In this document: positions 1-7,528 of the stretch, in pieces
Layout: the number at the start of each line of letters is the position of its first letter
Position numbering within the stretch: position 1 is the stretch's first letter
Assembly: GCA_964428355.1 (NCBI GenBank)
Contig: CAYRYU010000003.1
Location: forward strand, 123,121 to 187,120
Reading direction: 5' to 3'
From: CAYRYU01 sp964428355
GTDB lineage: Bacteria; Muiribacteriota; Ozemobacteria; Ozemobacterales; Ozemobacteraceae
DNA: 64,000 bases
Notes under the pieces: model-generated
The model's input: only the letters and a program-made list of their open reading frames with translations
Database searches by the model: none
Told to the model about the DNA's origin: nothing
Program-made: the position numbers and the translations under genes

Positions 1-1
1 T

Positions 2-466
2 GGTGACGTCCAGGTCAGGGTCGGGATGGAGCTCCCCCCTGGAACGCGATATCGGGGTCAGGGCGTGCTTCTGGTGACCGGACCGGTCATCCTTGGAGGT
101 TCCTTCGAACCCGAAGCACCCGCCGACGGGCCCTGCATTCTTTCCACGAACAACGGAGTCATGTCGGTTAACAAGAACGAGCAGGGACGGATCGAAGCCT
201 CTTTGATGGCCCTTTCCTTTGGTTTTCCCGAGAAATTCTTCGCGGTCGATTTCAACGGGAAACCCCTCGACCTCAAGGGGAACCTGATCGTCGACAGGCT
301 CAATCTGATGACTCTCCAGAAAGGGTTTTCCAACTCCTCCGCAGGATCGAACCGAATCGTGTACGATGCCGAACGGCTCGACGGAAAAACGGCGGGAAGA
401 CTTGACTTCTCCTACCTGGGCGGAAGGTTACGACGGATGGCCACCGTCTACGAATCGGGCTCCTGA
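2..466 (+). CDS. C-terminal part of an unrecognised protein upstream of pseudopilins
   Basis: An open frame runs in from the window edge (first full codon at base 2) and stops at 464-466, giving 154 residues. An ATG at 26 exists, but the frame is already open before it with no clear ribosome site, so this is probably the C-terminal end of a larger protein. I do not recognise a family. The visible part is beta-rich and glycine-rich with no membrane segment. Its stop codon overlaps the ATG of the next gene (TGATG), so it is translationally coupled to two pilin-like proteins. It may be another component of the same pilus or secretion apparatus, but that rests on position only. Confidence 0.6.
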   Translation, partial: GDVQVRVGMELPPGTRYRGQGVLLVTGPVILGGSFEPEAPADGPCILSTNNGVMSVNKNEQGRIEASLMALSFGFPEKFFAVDFNGKPLDLKGNLIVDRLNLMTLQKGFSNSSAGSNRIVYDAERLDGKTAGRLDFSYLGGRLRRMATVYESGS

Positions 467-1002
467 TGGGCGATAAAAGACGCAACCGAGCTGGAATTGG
501 CTTCTTCCCTTACCTTTTCAGTGGTTTCCAAAGGGGTAAGGACCGTGGTTTCACGTTTTTCGAGATCCTCATCACCGTGATCTTTCTTTCGATCAGTCTG
601 GGCATCCTGATCACCTTTTTCACCCAGTCGAGCCGTGGAACGATCGATGTGTATTATGAAACCATCGCACTCACCCTGGCAATGGAAACGATCGAATGGG
701 TGGCCAACCTGGGATACGAAAACCTCAACCGGAAAGAGGTCCTGGAGGACATCGACCGCGTCATCGGTGTGGATGTTTTCCGGGAGGTGGCGGGATTCAA
801 GATGGGACCCGCGGAGGAATATTCGTATCCGGAGGATTACTTCGTTTTCGAGAGGATGGTCCAGATCAGGAATGCCCCGGATGGAAATCCCGCACTGAAA
901 GAAGTCGTCGTCTCGGTCAGGACCCGGGAAAGTCTTATCCGGTCGATGTTTCGAAGAGGAACGATCACCCTCCGCCGGATCGTGAGCGCCGAGTATGAAT
1001 GA
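466..1002 (+). CDS. Type IV pilin-like (pseudopilin) protein
   Basis: A 178-residue protein with a prepilin cleavage and methylation motif at residues 27-32 (G followed by FTFFE). A roughly 20-residue hydrophobic helix follows (about 32-52) and then a polar domain. In this family a prepilin peptidase cuts after the glycine, methylates the new N-terminus, and the protein joins a type IV pilus or type II secretion pseudopilus. The glutamate at +5 is present. The basic leader of about 27 residues is long for the family. It starts inside the stop of the upstream frame and overlaps the next pseudopilin by 8 bases, so the three form one operon. The length and minor-pilin look fit a GspI/PilV-like role, but the subtype cannot be assigned. 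Confidence 0.85.
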   Translation: MGDKRRNRAGIGFFPYLFSGFQRGKDRGFTFFEILITVIFLSISLGILITFFTQSSRGTIDVYYETIALTLAMETIEWVANLGYENLNRKEVLEDIDRVIGVDVFREVAGFKMGPAEEYSYPEDYFVFERMVQIRNAPDGNPALKEVVVSVRTRESLIRSMFRRGTITLRRIVSAEYE

Positions 1003-1666
1003 CCATCTCCGCCGGACCAGCCATTTGGCTGGTTGCACCCCAACCCGGGGAATCACCCTGGTGGAGATGATCATCGTGGTGACGATCGCACTTCTCCTGA
1101 TGATCCCGATAACGCAGTTGATCAACCGGTACCGTTACTCGGCATTCAAGGGAGTCGACAAGCTCGAAAGCCTCGACACCTCACGCTTCATTCTCGAGCA
1201 ATGCGTGAGGGACATCAAGTCGCTCTGTTTCGACGCTCCGGGGCAGGTTCTGATCGCAACAGCCCCGGACGTCAACCTCTACAGGTTCCCGGTCTTCCCC
1301 GGCCAGGAGTTCGGCCTTGGGCTGAGGAATGCCTCAAATCCGGTGAACATTGTTACGTACAAGTTCGATCCGGAGAAAAGGACCCTGACCAGATCATTGA
1401 AGTACCACCCTCTTCTGGCAGGGGCGGGACCGACGACCAAATCGGAAATCCTGGGAACCACCGTGGCATCTTTTTCGATTGCTTTCCTTCATCTCTGGGA
1501 AATGAACTTCTACCGGATCCGCGTGAAATGCATCTCACCGCATCCGTTGAGGAAGGAGACGGTGGAGCTCCAGACGGCGGTTCGATCCGAGTTCGAAAGC
1601 ACGCTCTCGAGACACTACTACCAGGTTCCAAACCGGAGTTCCTGGTTGGAGTTCCCCCCGCCCTGA
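995..1666 (+). CDS. Type IV pilin-like (pseudopilin) protein, GspJ/PilW-like size
   Basis: A 223-residue protein with a prepilin motif near residues 19-24 (G then ITLVE) and a hydrophobic helix at about 20-42. The polar domain that follows begins with a helix containing LEQCVRDIK, typical of larger minor pseudopilins. It overlaps the previous gene by 8 bases and is the last gene before a convergent lipoprotein gene at 1709. I place it in a minor-pilin operon acting at the inner membrane and periplasm. GspJ or PilW would be the nearest guess from size and order only. No strong terminator is visible in the 42 bases that follow. Confidence 0.85.
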   Translation: MNDHLRRTSHLAGCTPTRGITLVEMIIVVTIALLLMIPITQLINRYRYSAFKGVDKLESLDTSRFILEQCVRDIKSLCFDAPGQVLIATAPDVNLYRFPVFPGQEFGLGLRNASNPVNIVTYKFDPEKRTLTRSLKYHPLLAGAGPTTKSEILGTTVASFSIAFLHLWEMNFYRIRVKCISPHPLRKETVELQTAVRSEFESTLSRHYYQVPNRSSWLEFPPP

Positions 1667-1708
1667 AGGTTCGGTCGGGAAGCTTTTTGGAAGGGAACCC
1701 GGAGGTTT

Positions 1709-2020
1709 CTACAACCCTTCGGCATTCACGCCGTTTCCACCGCCACCGGTTCCAGTCTTGGCGCCGCCGCCACCGCCCATTCCCTTGGTCAATTGACTGC
1801 CCATATCGGCCATTCCCGTCATCGCCTTTCCGACGCCCTGCATGATCTGACCTGCCTGGCCGCCGACGAGGCCGCCGATAGTGGAAACGATCTGGCCGAC
1901 CTGTTTCAAGATTGGAAGGAGTGCGGCAAGGAACTGGAGACAACCCGTCAACTGGACCGTCATCAGGAGCAGAAGAAGAACGAACAGAAGTCTTTTGCCG
2001 ACCTTCATAATGGTTTTCAT
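1709..2020 (-). CDS. Small lipoprotein, tandem paralogue A
   Basis: A 103-residue protein with a hydrophobic signal ending in a lipobox at LTGC (Cys27), so it should be lipid-anchored. The mature part has a hydrophobic core with VGQIVSTIGGLVGG and then a Gly/Asn-rich tail. It is a clear paralogue of the 103-residue protein encoded just upstream at 2090-2401: same length, same lipobox, same VGQIVS-IGG-VGG core. The function is unknown. A TATAAT box lies at 2058-2063 on the minus strand about 40 bases before the ATG, so it may have its own promoter. Confidence 0.75.
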   Translation of the reverse strand: MKTIMKVGKRLLFVLLLLLMTVQLTGCLQFLAALLPILKQVGQIVSTIGGLVGGQAGQIMQGVGKAMTGMADMGSQLTKGMGGGGGAKTGTGGGGNGVNAEGL

Positions 2021-2089
2021 GGAATCCCCCCTCGTCGCGAAATTTTGCCTTCAGTTCATTATACTTGTGGTTCAGGGGAAAGTGGACCT

Positions 2090-2401
2090 TTACAATCCTC
2101 CCCCGTTCTGACCGTTTCCAGCCCCTCCGGTTCCTGTTGCGTTTCCGGCCCCTCCCGCCGCCCCACGGTTCAACTGAGTGCCGATCTGGGCGACCCCCGT
2201 CAGAACTCGGCCGGCAATCTGCATTCCCTGACCCTCTTCCCCGCCGACTATGCCCCCGATGTCCGATACGATCTGTCCGACAGTCTGCAGGATGGGGAGA
2301 AACTTCTCCATGAACTTCTGACATCCGGTCAGGTTGAGTGTCAACAGAACCATGGCAAGGATGAAGATGATCCGTTTCAAGGCCTTTTTCAGAGTGTTCA
2401 T
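2090..2401 (-). CDS. Small lipoprotein, tandem paralogue B
   Basis: A 103-residue protein with a basic N-terminus, a hydrophobic segment and a lipobox LTGC at Cys27. The shared core is VGQIVSDIGGIVGG and the tail is Gly/Ala/Asn-rich. It lies 69 bases upstream of its paralogue on the same strand, pointing to a local duplication. A purine-rich AAAGGAG-like site precedes the ATG. It has no recognised domain. The glycine-zipper-like spacing in the core suggests membrane association or self-assembly, which is inference. Confidence 0.75.
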   Translation of the reverse strand: MNTLKKALKRIIFILAMVLLTLNLTGCQKFMEKFLPILQTVGQIVSDIGGIVGGEEGQGMQIAGRVLTGVAQIGTQLNRGAAGGAGNATGTGGAGNGQNGGGL

Positions 2402-2484
2402 CTCGGTTGGAATCTCCTTTTTCGGTGTCCTGGATTTTCGTTTCCCCCAGAAGTTACTCTCGAACCCATTAGAATGTTACACCT

Positions 2485-2514
2485 TTGTTGAAGATCCCGA
2501 AAAAAGTGTATCAT
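2485..2514 (+). promoter_or_regulatory. Probable sigma70 promoter for the gene at 2546
   Basis: The -35 hexamer TTGTTG (2485-2490) is separated by 18 bases from the -10 hexamer TATCAT (2509-2514). The ATG is about 32 bases downstream of the -10. It lies between divergent genes. Confidence 0.5.
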
Positions 2515-2545
2515 TCCCCCAAACCCAACTTTTCGGAGGAACTTC

Positions 2546-3499
2546 ATGAAGCGGATCTTGATCATCTTCGCGGTCGCCCTTGCATCGATCACCGGGACAG
2601 CACATTGCCAGGATATCGCCGGTGGAATTCCGGAGCAGGCTTTCCTGGTTTTCGGGTGGAATCCCGGCCACGGAGCGGGTGGAGGTCTCGGAAACATCGT
2701 TCCCGCCGCATCTCAACCCGGGGTGGATATTTCCAAAGACCTCCAGCAGGTGGTGGTTTTTCTCGAGGAAGGGGAAGCCGGAAAGCCGGAAGTCGGTGTT
2801 CTTCTCAAGGGGGCTTTCGAGCCAGCAAAGATCCTGGATCTGGTCGCCAACGACAAGAGGGTTCCCCCTCCCGCCGTCATCGAGGAGTACGAAGGGTTCA
2901 AAGGTCTCAAGTCGAATGATTCTCCCGACTCCATCGGGATTTTTCTCGACAACGGGCTCATGATCGCGGGAACCCGCTCCTGCGTCAAGGCAATGCTCGA
3001 TGTCCGGGCAAAAAAGGCCAAGAGTCTGCTCGAGCATCCCACCTGGACCTCGCTTCTCGCACGGGTCGAAAAAGGCATGTCATTCTGGGGGCTCGGTTAC
3101 CTTCCCGAGGCGATCAAGGCTGAGATGAGAACCCAACCGATCTATGGGCCACTCGCCCCGGTGAACACTTTTTTCGTATCCTTCAAACCTGTTGAAACGG
3201 GTTTCCAGTTCTCGGGGGAACTTTTCGCCGACAAAGCGGAAAACCTCGAAGGTGTCAGCGGGTTCTTCAGGAATCTGATCGATCTGGTCAAGGGTACCGT
3301 CGCCGGAGATGCCGAGGCGGTGAAGATCTTCAACGCAGCCAGGATCGAAACCGATTCGAAAGCCCTGATGGTCGCGTTGTACATCCCGTTCGCCAAGGAT
3401 CAGCTCGATCGCCTCGAGGGAATCTGGGAGAAAACCCGGGAAACCCTTCTTGGCAACTATTTCCCTCAATCCTCCGCCCCCGCTTCGGGAGGGAATTGA
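2546..3499 (+). CDS. Exported protein of unknown function
   Basis: A 317-residue protein with a Sec signal peptide (MKRILIIFAVALASITGTAHC, likely cleaved near residue 21). A CQD follows the hydrophobic stretch, but the residues before the Cys (TAH) are not a good lipobox, so cleavage by signal peptidase I is more likely. The mature part alternates beta strands and helices and has no catalytic motif I recognise. Sections such as GIFLDNGLMIAGTR recall large secreted proteins of unknown function in other phyla, but I cannot name a family. The start has a ribosome site (CGGAGGAACTTC before ATG). A promoter precedes it and a strong terminator follows it at 3541-3579, so it is a single-gene unit. 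Confidence 0.8.
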   Translation: MKRILIIFAVALASITGTAHCQDIAGGIPEQAFLVFGWNPGHGAGGGLGNIVPAASQPGVDISKDLQQVVVFLEEGEAGKPEVGVLLKGAFEPAKILDLVANDKRVPPPAVIEEYEGFKGLKSNDSPDSIGIFLDNGLMIAGTRSCVKAMLDVRAKKAKSLLEHPTWTSLLARVEKGMSFWGLGYLPEAIKAEMRTQPIYGPLAPVNTFFVSFKPVETGFQFSGELFADKAENLEGVSGFFRNLIDLVKGTVAGDAEAVKIFNAARIETDSKALMVALYIPFAKDQLDRLEGIWEKTRETLLGNYFPQSSAPASGGN

Positions 3500-3540
3500 C
3501 CCGAAGGGGATTTCATCCCCACAACTGGAAGGCTCATTTA

Positions 3541-3579
3541 GCCCGGGACCCTCCCCGTCTGGGAGGGTTCCGGCTTTTT
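3541..3579 (+). terminator. Rho-independent terminator after the 2546 gene
   Basis: A GC-rich stem pairs about 3541-3556 with 3561-3574 around a CGTCT loop, with one bulge and one mismatch. It is followed directly by TTTTT at 3575-3579. Confidence 0.85.
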
Positions 3580-3662
3580 GGGATGTTCTCCAACGGATCA
3601 GGTGAATTCCTCGTTTCTACAAGAAAGAAGAAAAAAGGGTTGCCCTGGCAGGAGGGAAGACG

Positions 3663-5246
3663 ATGAAGATCCGGAGATTCTGCATCCTTTGCGTCGGTTC
3701 GTTGTTCCTTCTCTCGATCTGTGGCACACAGTTTGCCTTGGCTGCAGAGAATTCGAAGACCAAGGTTGTCCTTCTCCTGATGGACGGATGCAGGAAGGAT
3801 ATCCTCGACCGTCTTTGCGCCGAGGGAAAGCTCCCGACGATATCGAAGCTCGTCCGTGAGGGGTTTTCCGTCGAATCGGCGGTGTCGGTCTTCCCATCCA
3901 CCACGGGTCCTGCCTATACCCCGTTCGTGACCGGGCTCTATCCGTGTAACTCCGGCCTGGTCGGGAATCGGATGTACAACCGGAAAGACGGGACGCTGCG
4001 CAACTATGCCGGGACGGACGTGAAGGAATACAACACGGATCTGAATCCGGACTTCCCGACGATTTTCGAGCTTCTTCCGAAGAACGAGTCACTCGCGTTT
4101 CTTGGCCTGACCGACCGTGGATGCCTGAGAGCAGTCACCCCCGTTTTCGAGTTCATCGTGAACAAAGTCGTGGAGGACCGGCTGCGGGCTGACCGGGACT
4201 TTTTCAGTGCCTTCAGCCGGGAGCTGGACTCCGGTTTTCCCCGGTTCACCTTCCTCTCCCTTCATGCCCCCGACGCAATCGGCCATACCGAGCCCCCCTG
4301 GGGTGACGACTACATGAAGGCCCTTGTCCAGATGGACGGTTTCACGAAGGAGATCCTGGATAAAGCCGCCAAGTCGGGGGAGGTGGAAAATCTGGTGATG
4401 GTCCTGACATCCGATCACGGGACAAATCCGGTCGAAAGGATCGGTAACAAAAAGAAAATCGGTCCGGAGCAGGTTTTGTCCCGGTGGGGATTCAAGGCTA
4501 TCACTCCGGCGTGCAGTTTCGGCGGCTCTACGATCGAGTTCAACCTCGAGAAGGACCGGCTCCGCAAGGAGATGGATGCCATCATCTGCCCGAGCGGGAA
4601 TGCCTGTGTCCAGATCTATCTGAAAGGTTTCAGGAACGGCGAGGAGGCATGTTTCGAAGTCAGACCGACCTACCGCCAGGTTCGCGCCTACCCTCGTTCG
4701 GATGGACGGAAGCCTGTGGATCTCGTGATGGAGTTGCTCGCCGACCCCGGCGTTGGCCTCCTGATGGTTCGCGATGGTCCGGGGAAAACCCGGGTGTTTT
4801 CAAACAAGGGTGAAGGGTTGATCGTCAGGGAGGGTGACAAGCTCGGATACTCGGTTGTCTCGGGGAAAGACCCGCTCAGGCTGGGAGCCCAAGCCACCAG
4901 GTATGCGACCGGCGCGTTGTTCCACGAGCGGGACTGGCTCAGGTTCAGCTACGACGACCAGTTCTACCCGGACTCGGTTTTCCAGATCGCCCAGTTGATG
5001 GAGGCGGAGAATTCGGGAGATATCGTAATCAATGCCGCGTCGGGGTTCGATCCCTCACCCGAGGGGCAGTTGGGGGTCCATGGGGGACTCGACCGATCGC
5101 AGATCCGTGTGCCGATCATCTTTTGGGGAAAGGGAGTCAAACCCGGCCACACTCAATGCGCCCGAACCGTCGATGTTTTCCCCACCGTTCTCGGGCTTCT
5201 TGGAATAAAGGTCCCGAAGGGTGTTCCGGGAATTCCGCTCTTCTGA
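3663..5246 (+). CDS. Exported type I phosphodiesterase/nucleotide pyrophosphatase-family enzyme
   Basis: A 527-residue protein with a signal peptide (about residues 1-28, ending ALA). It has the alkaline-phosphatase-superfamily plan of the NPP family: a first metal-binding Asp in LLLMDG (Asp41), the nucleophile Thr in PSTTGPAYT (Thr80 or Thr81), VTGLYP, then DAIGH and SDHGT metal ligands, and a late GVHGG histidine. Family members use two zinc ions to hydrolyse phosphodiester or pyrophosphate bonds outside the cytoplasm; the substrate cannot be read from the sequence. The ribosome site is GGAGGG, 6 bases before ATG. It is monocistronic, ending at a hairpin shared with the convergent pyrophosphatase gene. 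A phosphoglyceromutase-like or sulfatase-like activity is a less likely alternative. Confidence 0.85.
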   Translation: MKIRRFCILCVGSLFLLSICGTQFALAAENSKTKVVLLLMDGCRKDILDRLCAEGKLPTISKLVREGFSVESAVSVFPSTTGPAYTPFVTGLYPCNSGLVGNRMYNRKDGTLRNYAGTDVKEYNTDLNPDFPTIFELLPKNESLAFLGLTDRGCLRAVTPVFEFIVNKVVEDRLRADRDFFSAFSRELDSGFPRFTFLSLHAPDAIGHTEPPWGDDYMKALVQMDGFTKEILDKAAKSGEVENLVMVLTSDHGTNPVERIGNKKKIGPEQVLSRWGFKAITPACSFGGSTIEFNLEKDRLRKEMDAIICPSGNACVQIYLKGFRNGEEACFEVRPTYRQVRAYPRSDGRKPVDLVMELLADPGVGLLMVRDGPGKTRVFSNKGEGLIVREGDKLGYSVVSGKDPLRLGAQATRYATGALFHERDWLRFSYDDQFYPDSVFQIAQLMEAENSGDIVINAASGFDPSPEGQLGVHGGLDRSQIRVPIIFWGKGVKPGHTQCARTVDVFPTVLGLLGIKVPKGVPGIPLF

Positions 5247-5280
5247 AACGCAGATCCAGTCGATCTTCTTCGGGAAAACG

Positions 5281-5316
5281 AACCCCGCGAAGCAGAGAAC
5301 GGGACTTCGCGGGGTT
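5281..5316. terminator. Bidirectional terminator between convergent genes
   Basis: A perfect 12-bp inverted repeat (5281-5292 with 5305-5316) lies between the stop codons at 5246 (+) and 5335 (-). On the minus strand the stem is followed by CGTTTT. On the plus strand the stem itself ends in TT and is followed by a weaker pyrimidine run. Confidence 0.7.
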
Positions 5317-5334
5317 TCGCGTCTGATTTAAGGT

Positions 5335-6021
5335 TCAGTTCCTGGAGGGCAGGATGTTTCTCCCCCCACGGGAAGCCCGCCACCCACGGTGGGCCGCCTG
5401 AAGGCGAGAGAGGGCTTCCGCCCGCCCTGCGAATCCTTTGATCTCGATGTCGGTGGATCCTTTGTAGTTCTTCCAGAAAAGGGCAAGGATCTCTGTTACG
5501 CCGGGGTGTCTCCGGTCGAGGTCCTTGATATCGACCAGACCGGAAAGAGCCCCTTCAAGAGGAACGGCGACGATCTTTTCGTCCCTTTCCCCAGCCTCGA
5601 TCATCTTCATGATCCCGATAACCTTGACCGGGATGATCCGGCCCCGCTCAAGGCGCGGCCCCAGAACAATGACGTCGAGCGGATCTCCATCCCCTCCGTC
5701 CTCCTTCCTAAGAAGGGTTTGCGGAAGGCCTCCGTAGTTGGCGGGGTAAGGAATGGGATAGCTTATCCGGCGCGGCTTGCCATCTTTCTGGTCCCAGAAG
5801 AAACGACCTGTGTGGACATCGGTTTCCCATTTTTCCACGCTTCCCGCGGCGACCTCGACGATCGCTAGAACCGCCCCGTCCGCCCGGAAAAGGGGAACGT
5901 CGTCCGCAAGATTGATTCCGCGGTCTTCCCAGAATTCCGGGTTCTCCGAACGTTCCCCCGACATGCCGAGGAGCGGAAAGAGAAGAAGGAAACAGGAAAG
6001 TACAAGACTCTTCCTGATCAT
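5335..6021 (-). CDS. ppa: Inorganic pyrophosphatase, exported form
   Basis: A 228-residue family I soluble pyrophosphatase, which hydrolyses PPi to two phosphates with Mg2+. The signature DGDPLDVIV is intact, as are the flanking IPYPANYGG and lysine/tyrosine positions (FWKNYKG). Unlike the usual cytosolic enzyme of about 175 residues, it starts with a hydrophobic signal peptide (MIRKSLVLSCFLLLFPLLG, cut near residue 21). It is therefore likely periplasmic or secreted. Its ATG overlaps the stop of the upstream M16-type gene by 4 bases (ATGA), so it is co-translated with two exported M16 peptidases. The exported location is unusual for a PPase and is inferred from the leader. Confidence 0.9.
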   Translation of the reverse strand: MIRKSLVLSCFLLLFPLLGMSGERSENPEFWEDRGINLADDVPLFRADGAVLAIVEVAAGSVEKWETDVHTGRFFWDQKDGKPRRISYPIPYPANYGGLPQTLLRKEDGGDGDPLDVIVLGPRLERGRIIPVKVIGIMKMIEAGERDEKIVAVPLEGALSGLVDIKDLDRRHPGVTEILALFWKNYKGSTDIEIKGFAGRAEALSRLQAAHRGWRASRGGRNILPSRN

Positions 6022-7517
6022 TTTTTCACCGGTGGCGGGGCGGTGGTTTTCCCTCCGGCTCCAGCTGGGGCCCCGGACTTCGGGCCGCCGGGAATGGTGA
6101 TGTCGATCAGATTCGCTTTCCCGAACTCATCGAGTTTCCCGTCGAAGTCCTTGGGTTTCCCCAACACCAGGATCTTCATCTTGTCAGGCTGGAGATACTT
6201 CTGGGCCACCCTCAGGACGTCGGCCTTGGTCACCTTCTCGATGTTCTTCTTCGTGATCTCCAGGAAGTCGGAGGGATACGCGAAATACTCCAGTTCCATG
6301 AGCTTGTCCACGATTTCGGATTTCTGGTCGAAATTGAAGACGTAGGAGTTGAGGAACATTTCCTTCGCGGTTGCCAGTTCCTCGTCGGTCACCTCGTTCT
6401 TGCGCACCTCTTCGACCTCCTTGAACAACGATTTGATAGCCTTGATCGTGTTTTCGGATTTCGTCGAGCAGCCGAAATAGGCGACTCCCTCGTGATCATA
6501 CGCCGACTGGAAAACCCCGAACACCGAGTATGCAAGTCCCTGCTCGGTGCGGATCTTCTTGAAAAGCCTGGAAACCTGGCCTGAGCCCAGTATCTCGTTG
6601 AGAACCTCGAGCGCGAAGTAATCCGGGCTGTTCATCACGCCTCCAAGATGGCCCAGAAGGATTACGCTCTGGTTCACATCATCCTTGGCTATGAGGTTCA
6701 CCCGCTCCGCTGCGAACTCCTTCACCTCAGGGACCTTCGTCGGGGGGACCTCGCCCTTCGGGAGCTTGCCGAATGCCTCGGTGAGCTTCTTCTTCATCTC
6801 CTCGAGTTTGAAATCTCCGTAGACCGAAACCATCATCCGCTCGGGGTGGAAGTGGGTCTTGTGGAAGGCCACCAGGTCGTCCCTGGTGATCGAATCGATC
6901 GTGGAATACTCGGTGTGACGGGCATAAGGGCTGGTCGGACCGTAAACCAACTTCTTGTATTCCCTTATCGCGGCCGGGAAAGGCTCGTCATTCCGCCGCG
7001 AGATGGAGGAGTTGGCCTCGAGTTTCTTCAGATCGATCTTGTCCTGAGGAAAAACCGGATCCTGCAGGATATCCATCAGGATGGGGAAAACCTTCTCCCA
7101 CTGGTCGGTCAAAGCCGAGGCGGTGAAGCCTCCCAGGGAAGTCCCCGCGAAGATCCCGATGTCCGCCGCTATCCGGTCCAGCTCCTGATCGATCGAGTCC
7201 CCGGGTCGGGTTTTGGTGCCGCCTTCCCGCATCACCTGGGCGGTAAGGTCCGCGAGGCCGATTTTTTCAGGCGGGACATCCCCCACGTTGAACCTGACAA
7301 ACGCGGAGAGGTTGATCACCGGAAGTTCATGGTCCTCGAGAAGGAAGAGAACCAGTCCGTTGTCAAGGACGGTCCGGTCGATCTTGGGGAGCTGGACGTC
7401 ATTCAAAAGCGGGAATTTCAGATCCTTGTAATGGACCTGGGCGTTTCCTGGAGGGCAGAGGGCGAAAGTGAGAACGAGAATGACCGAGAGGGTGAATTTA
7501 ACGCTGTTGTTCTTCAT
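6018..7517 (-). CDS. Exported M16-family protein lacking the zinc motif (probable partner subunit)
   Basis: A 499-residue protein with a signal peptide (about residues 1-26, ending GNA) and two M16 (pitrilysin/insulinase) halves. Where the active enzyme has HxxEH, this one has DLTAQ in the corresponding GLADLTAQVMREGG, so it cannot bind zinc in the normal way. The middle and C-terminal M16C regions (for example VILLGHLGGVMNSPDYFALEVLN) are intact. In two-subunit M16B enzymes the non-catalytic subunit shapes the substrate chamber. The gene directly upstream encodes the zinc-bearing subunit, 11 bases away, which fits a heterodimer. It overlaps the downstream exported pyrophosphatase gene by 4 bases. 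Confidence 0.9.
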   Translation of the reverse strand: MKNNSVKFTLSVILVLTFALCPPGNAQVHYKDLKFPLLNDVQLPKIDRTVLDNGLVLFLLEDHELPVINLSAFVRFNVGDVPPEKIGLADLTAQVMREGGTKTRPGDSIDQELDRIAADIGIFAGTSLGGFTASALTDQWEKVFPILMDILQDPVFPQDKIDLKKLEANSSISRRNDEPFPAAIREYKKLVYGPTSPYARHTEYSTIDSITRDDLVAFHKTHFHPERMMVSVYGDFKLEEMKKKLTEAFGKLPKGEVPPTKVPEVKEFAAERVNLIAKDDVNQSVILLGHLGGVMNSPDYFALEVLNEILGSGQVSRLFKKIRTEQGLAYSVFGVFQSAYDHEGVAYFGCSTKSENTIKAIKSLFKEVEEVRKNEVTDEELATAKEMFLNSYVFNFDQKSEIVDKLMELEYFAYPSDFLEITKKNIEKVTKADVLRVAQKYLQPDKMKILVLGKPKDFDGKLDEFGKANLIDITIPGGPKSGAPAGAGGKTTAPPPVKK

Positions 7518-7528
7518 GGCTCAACTCC

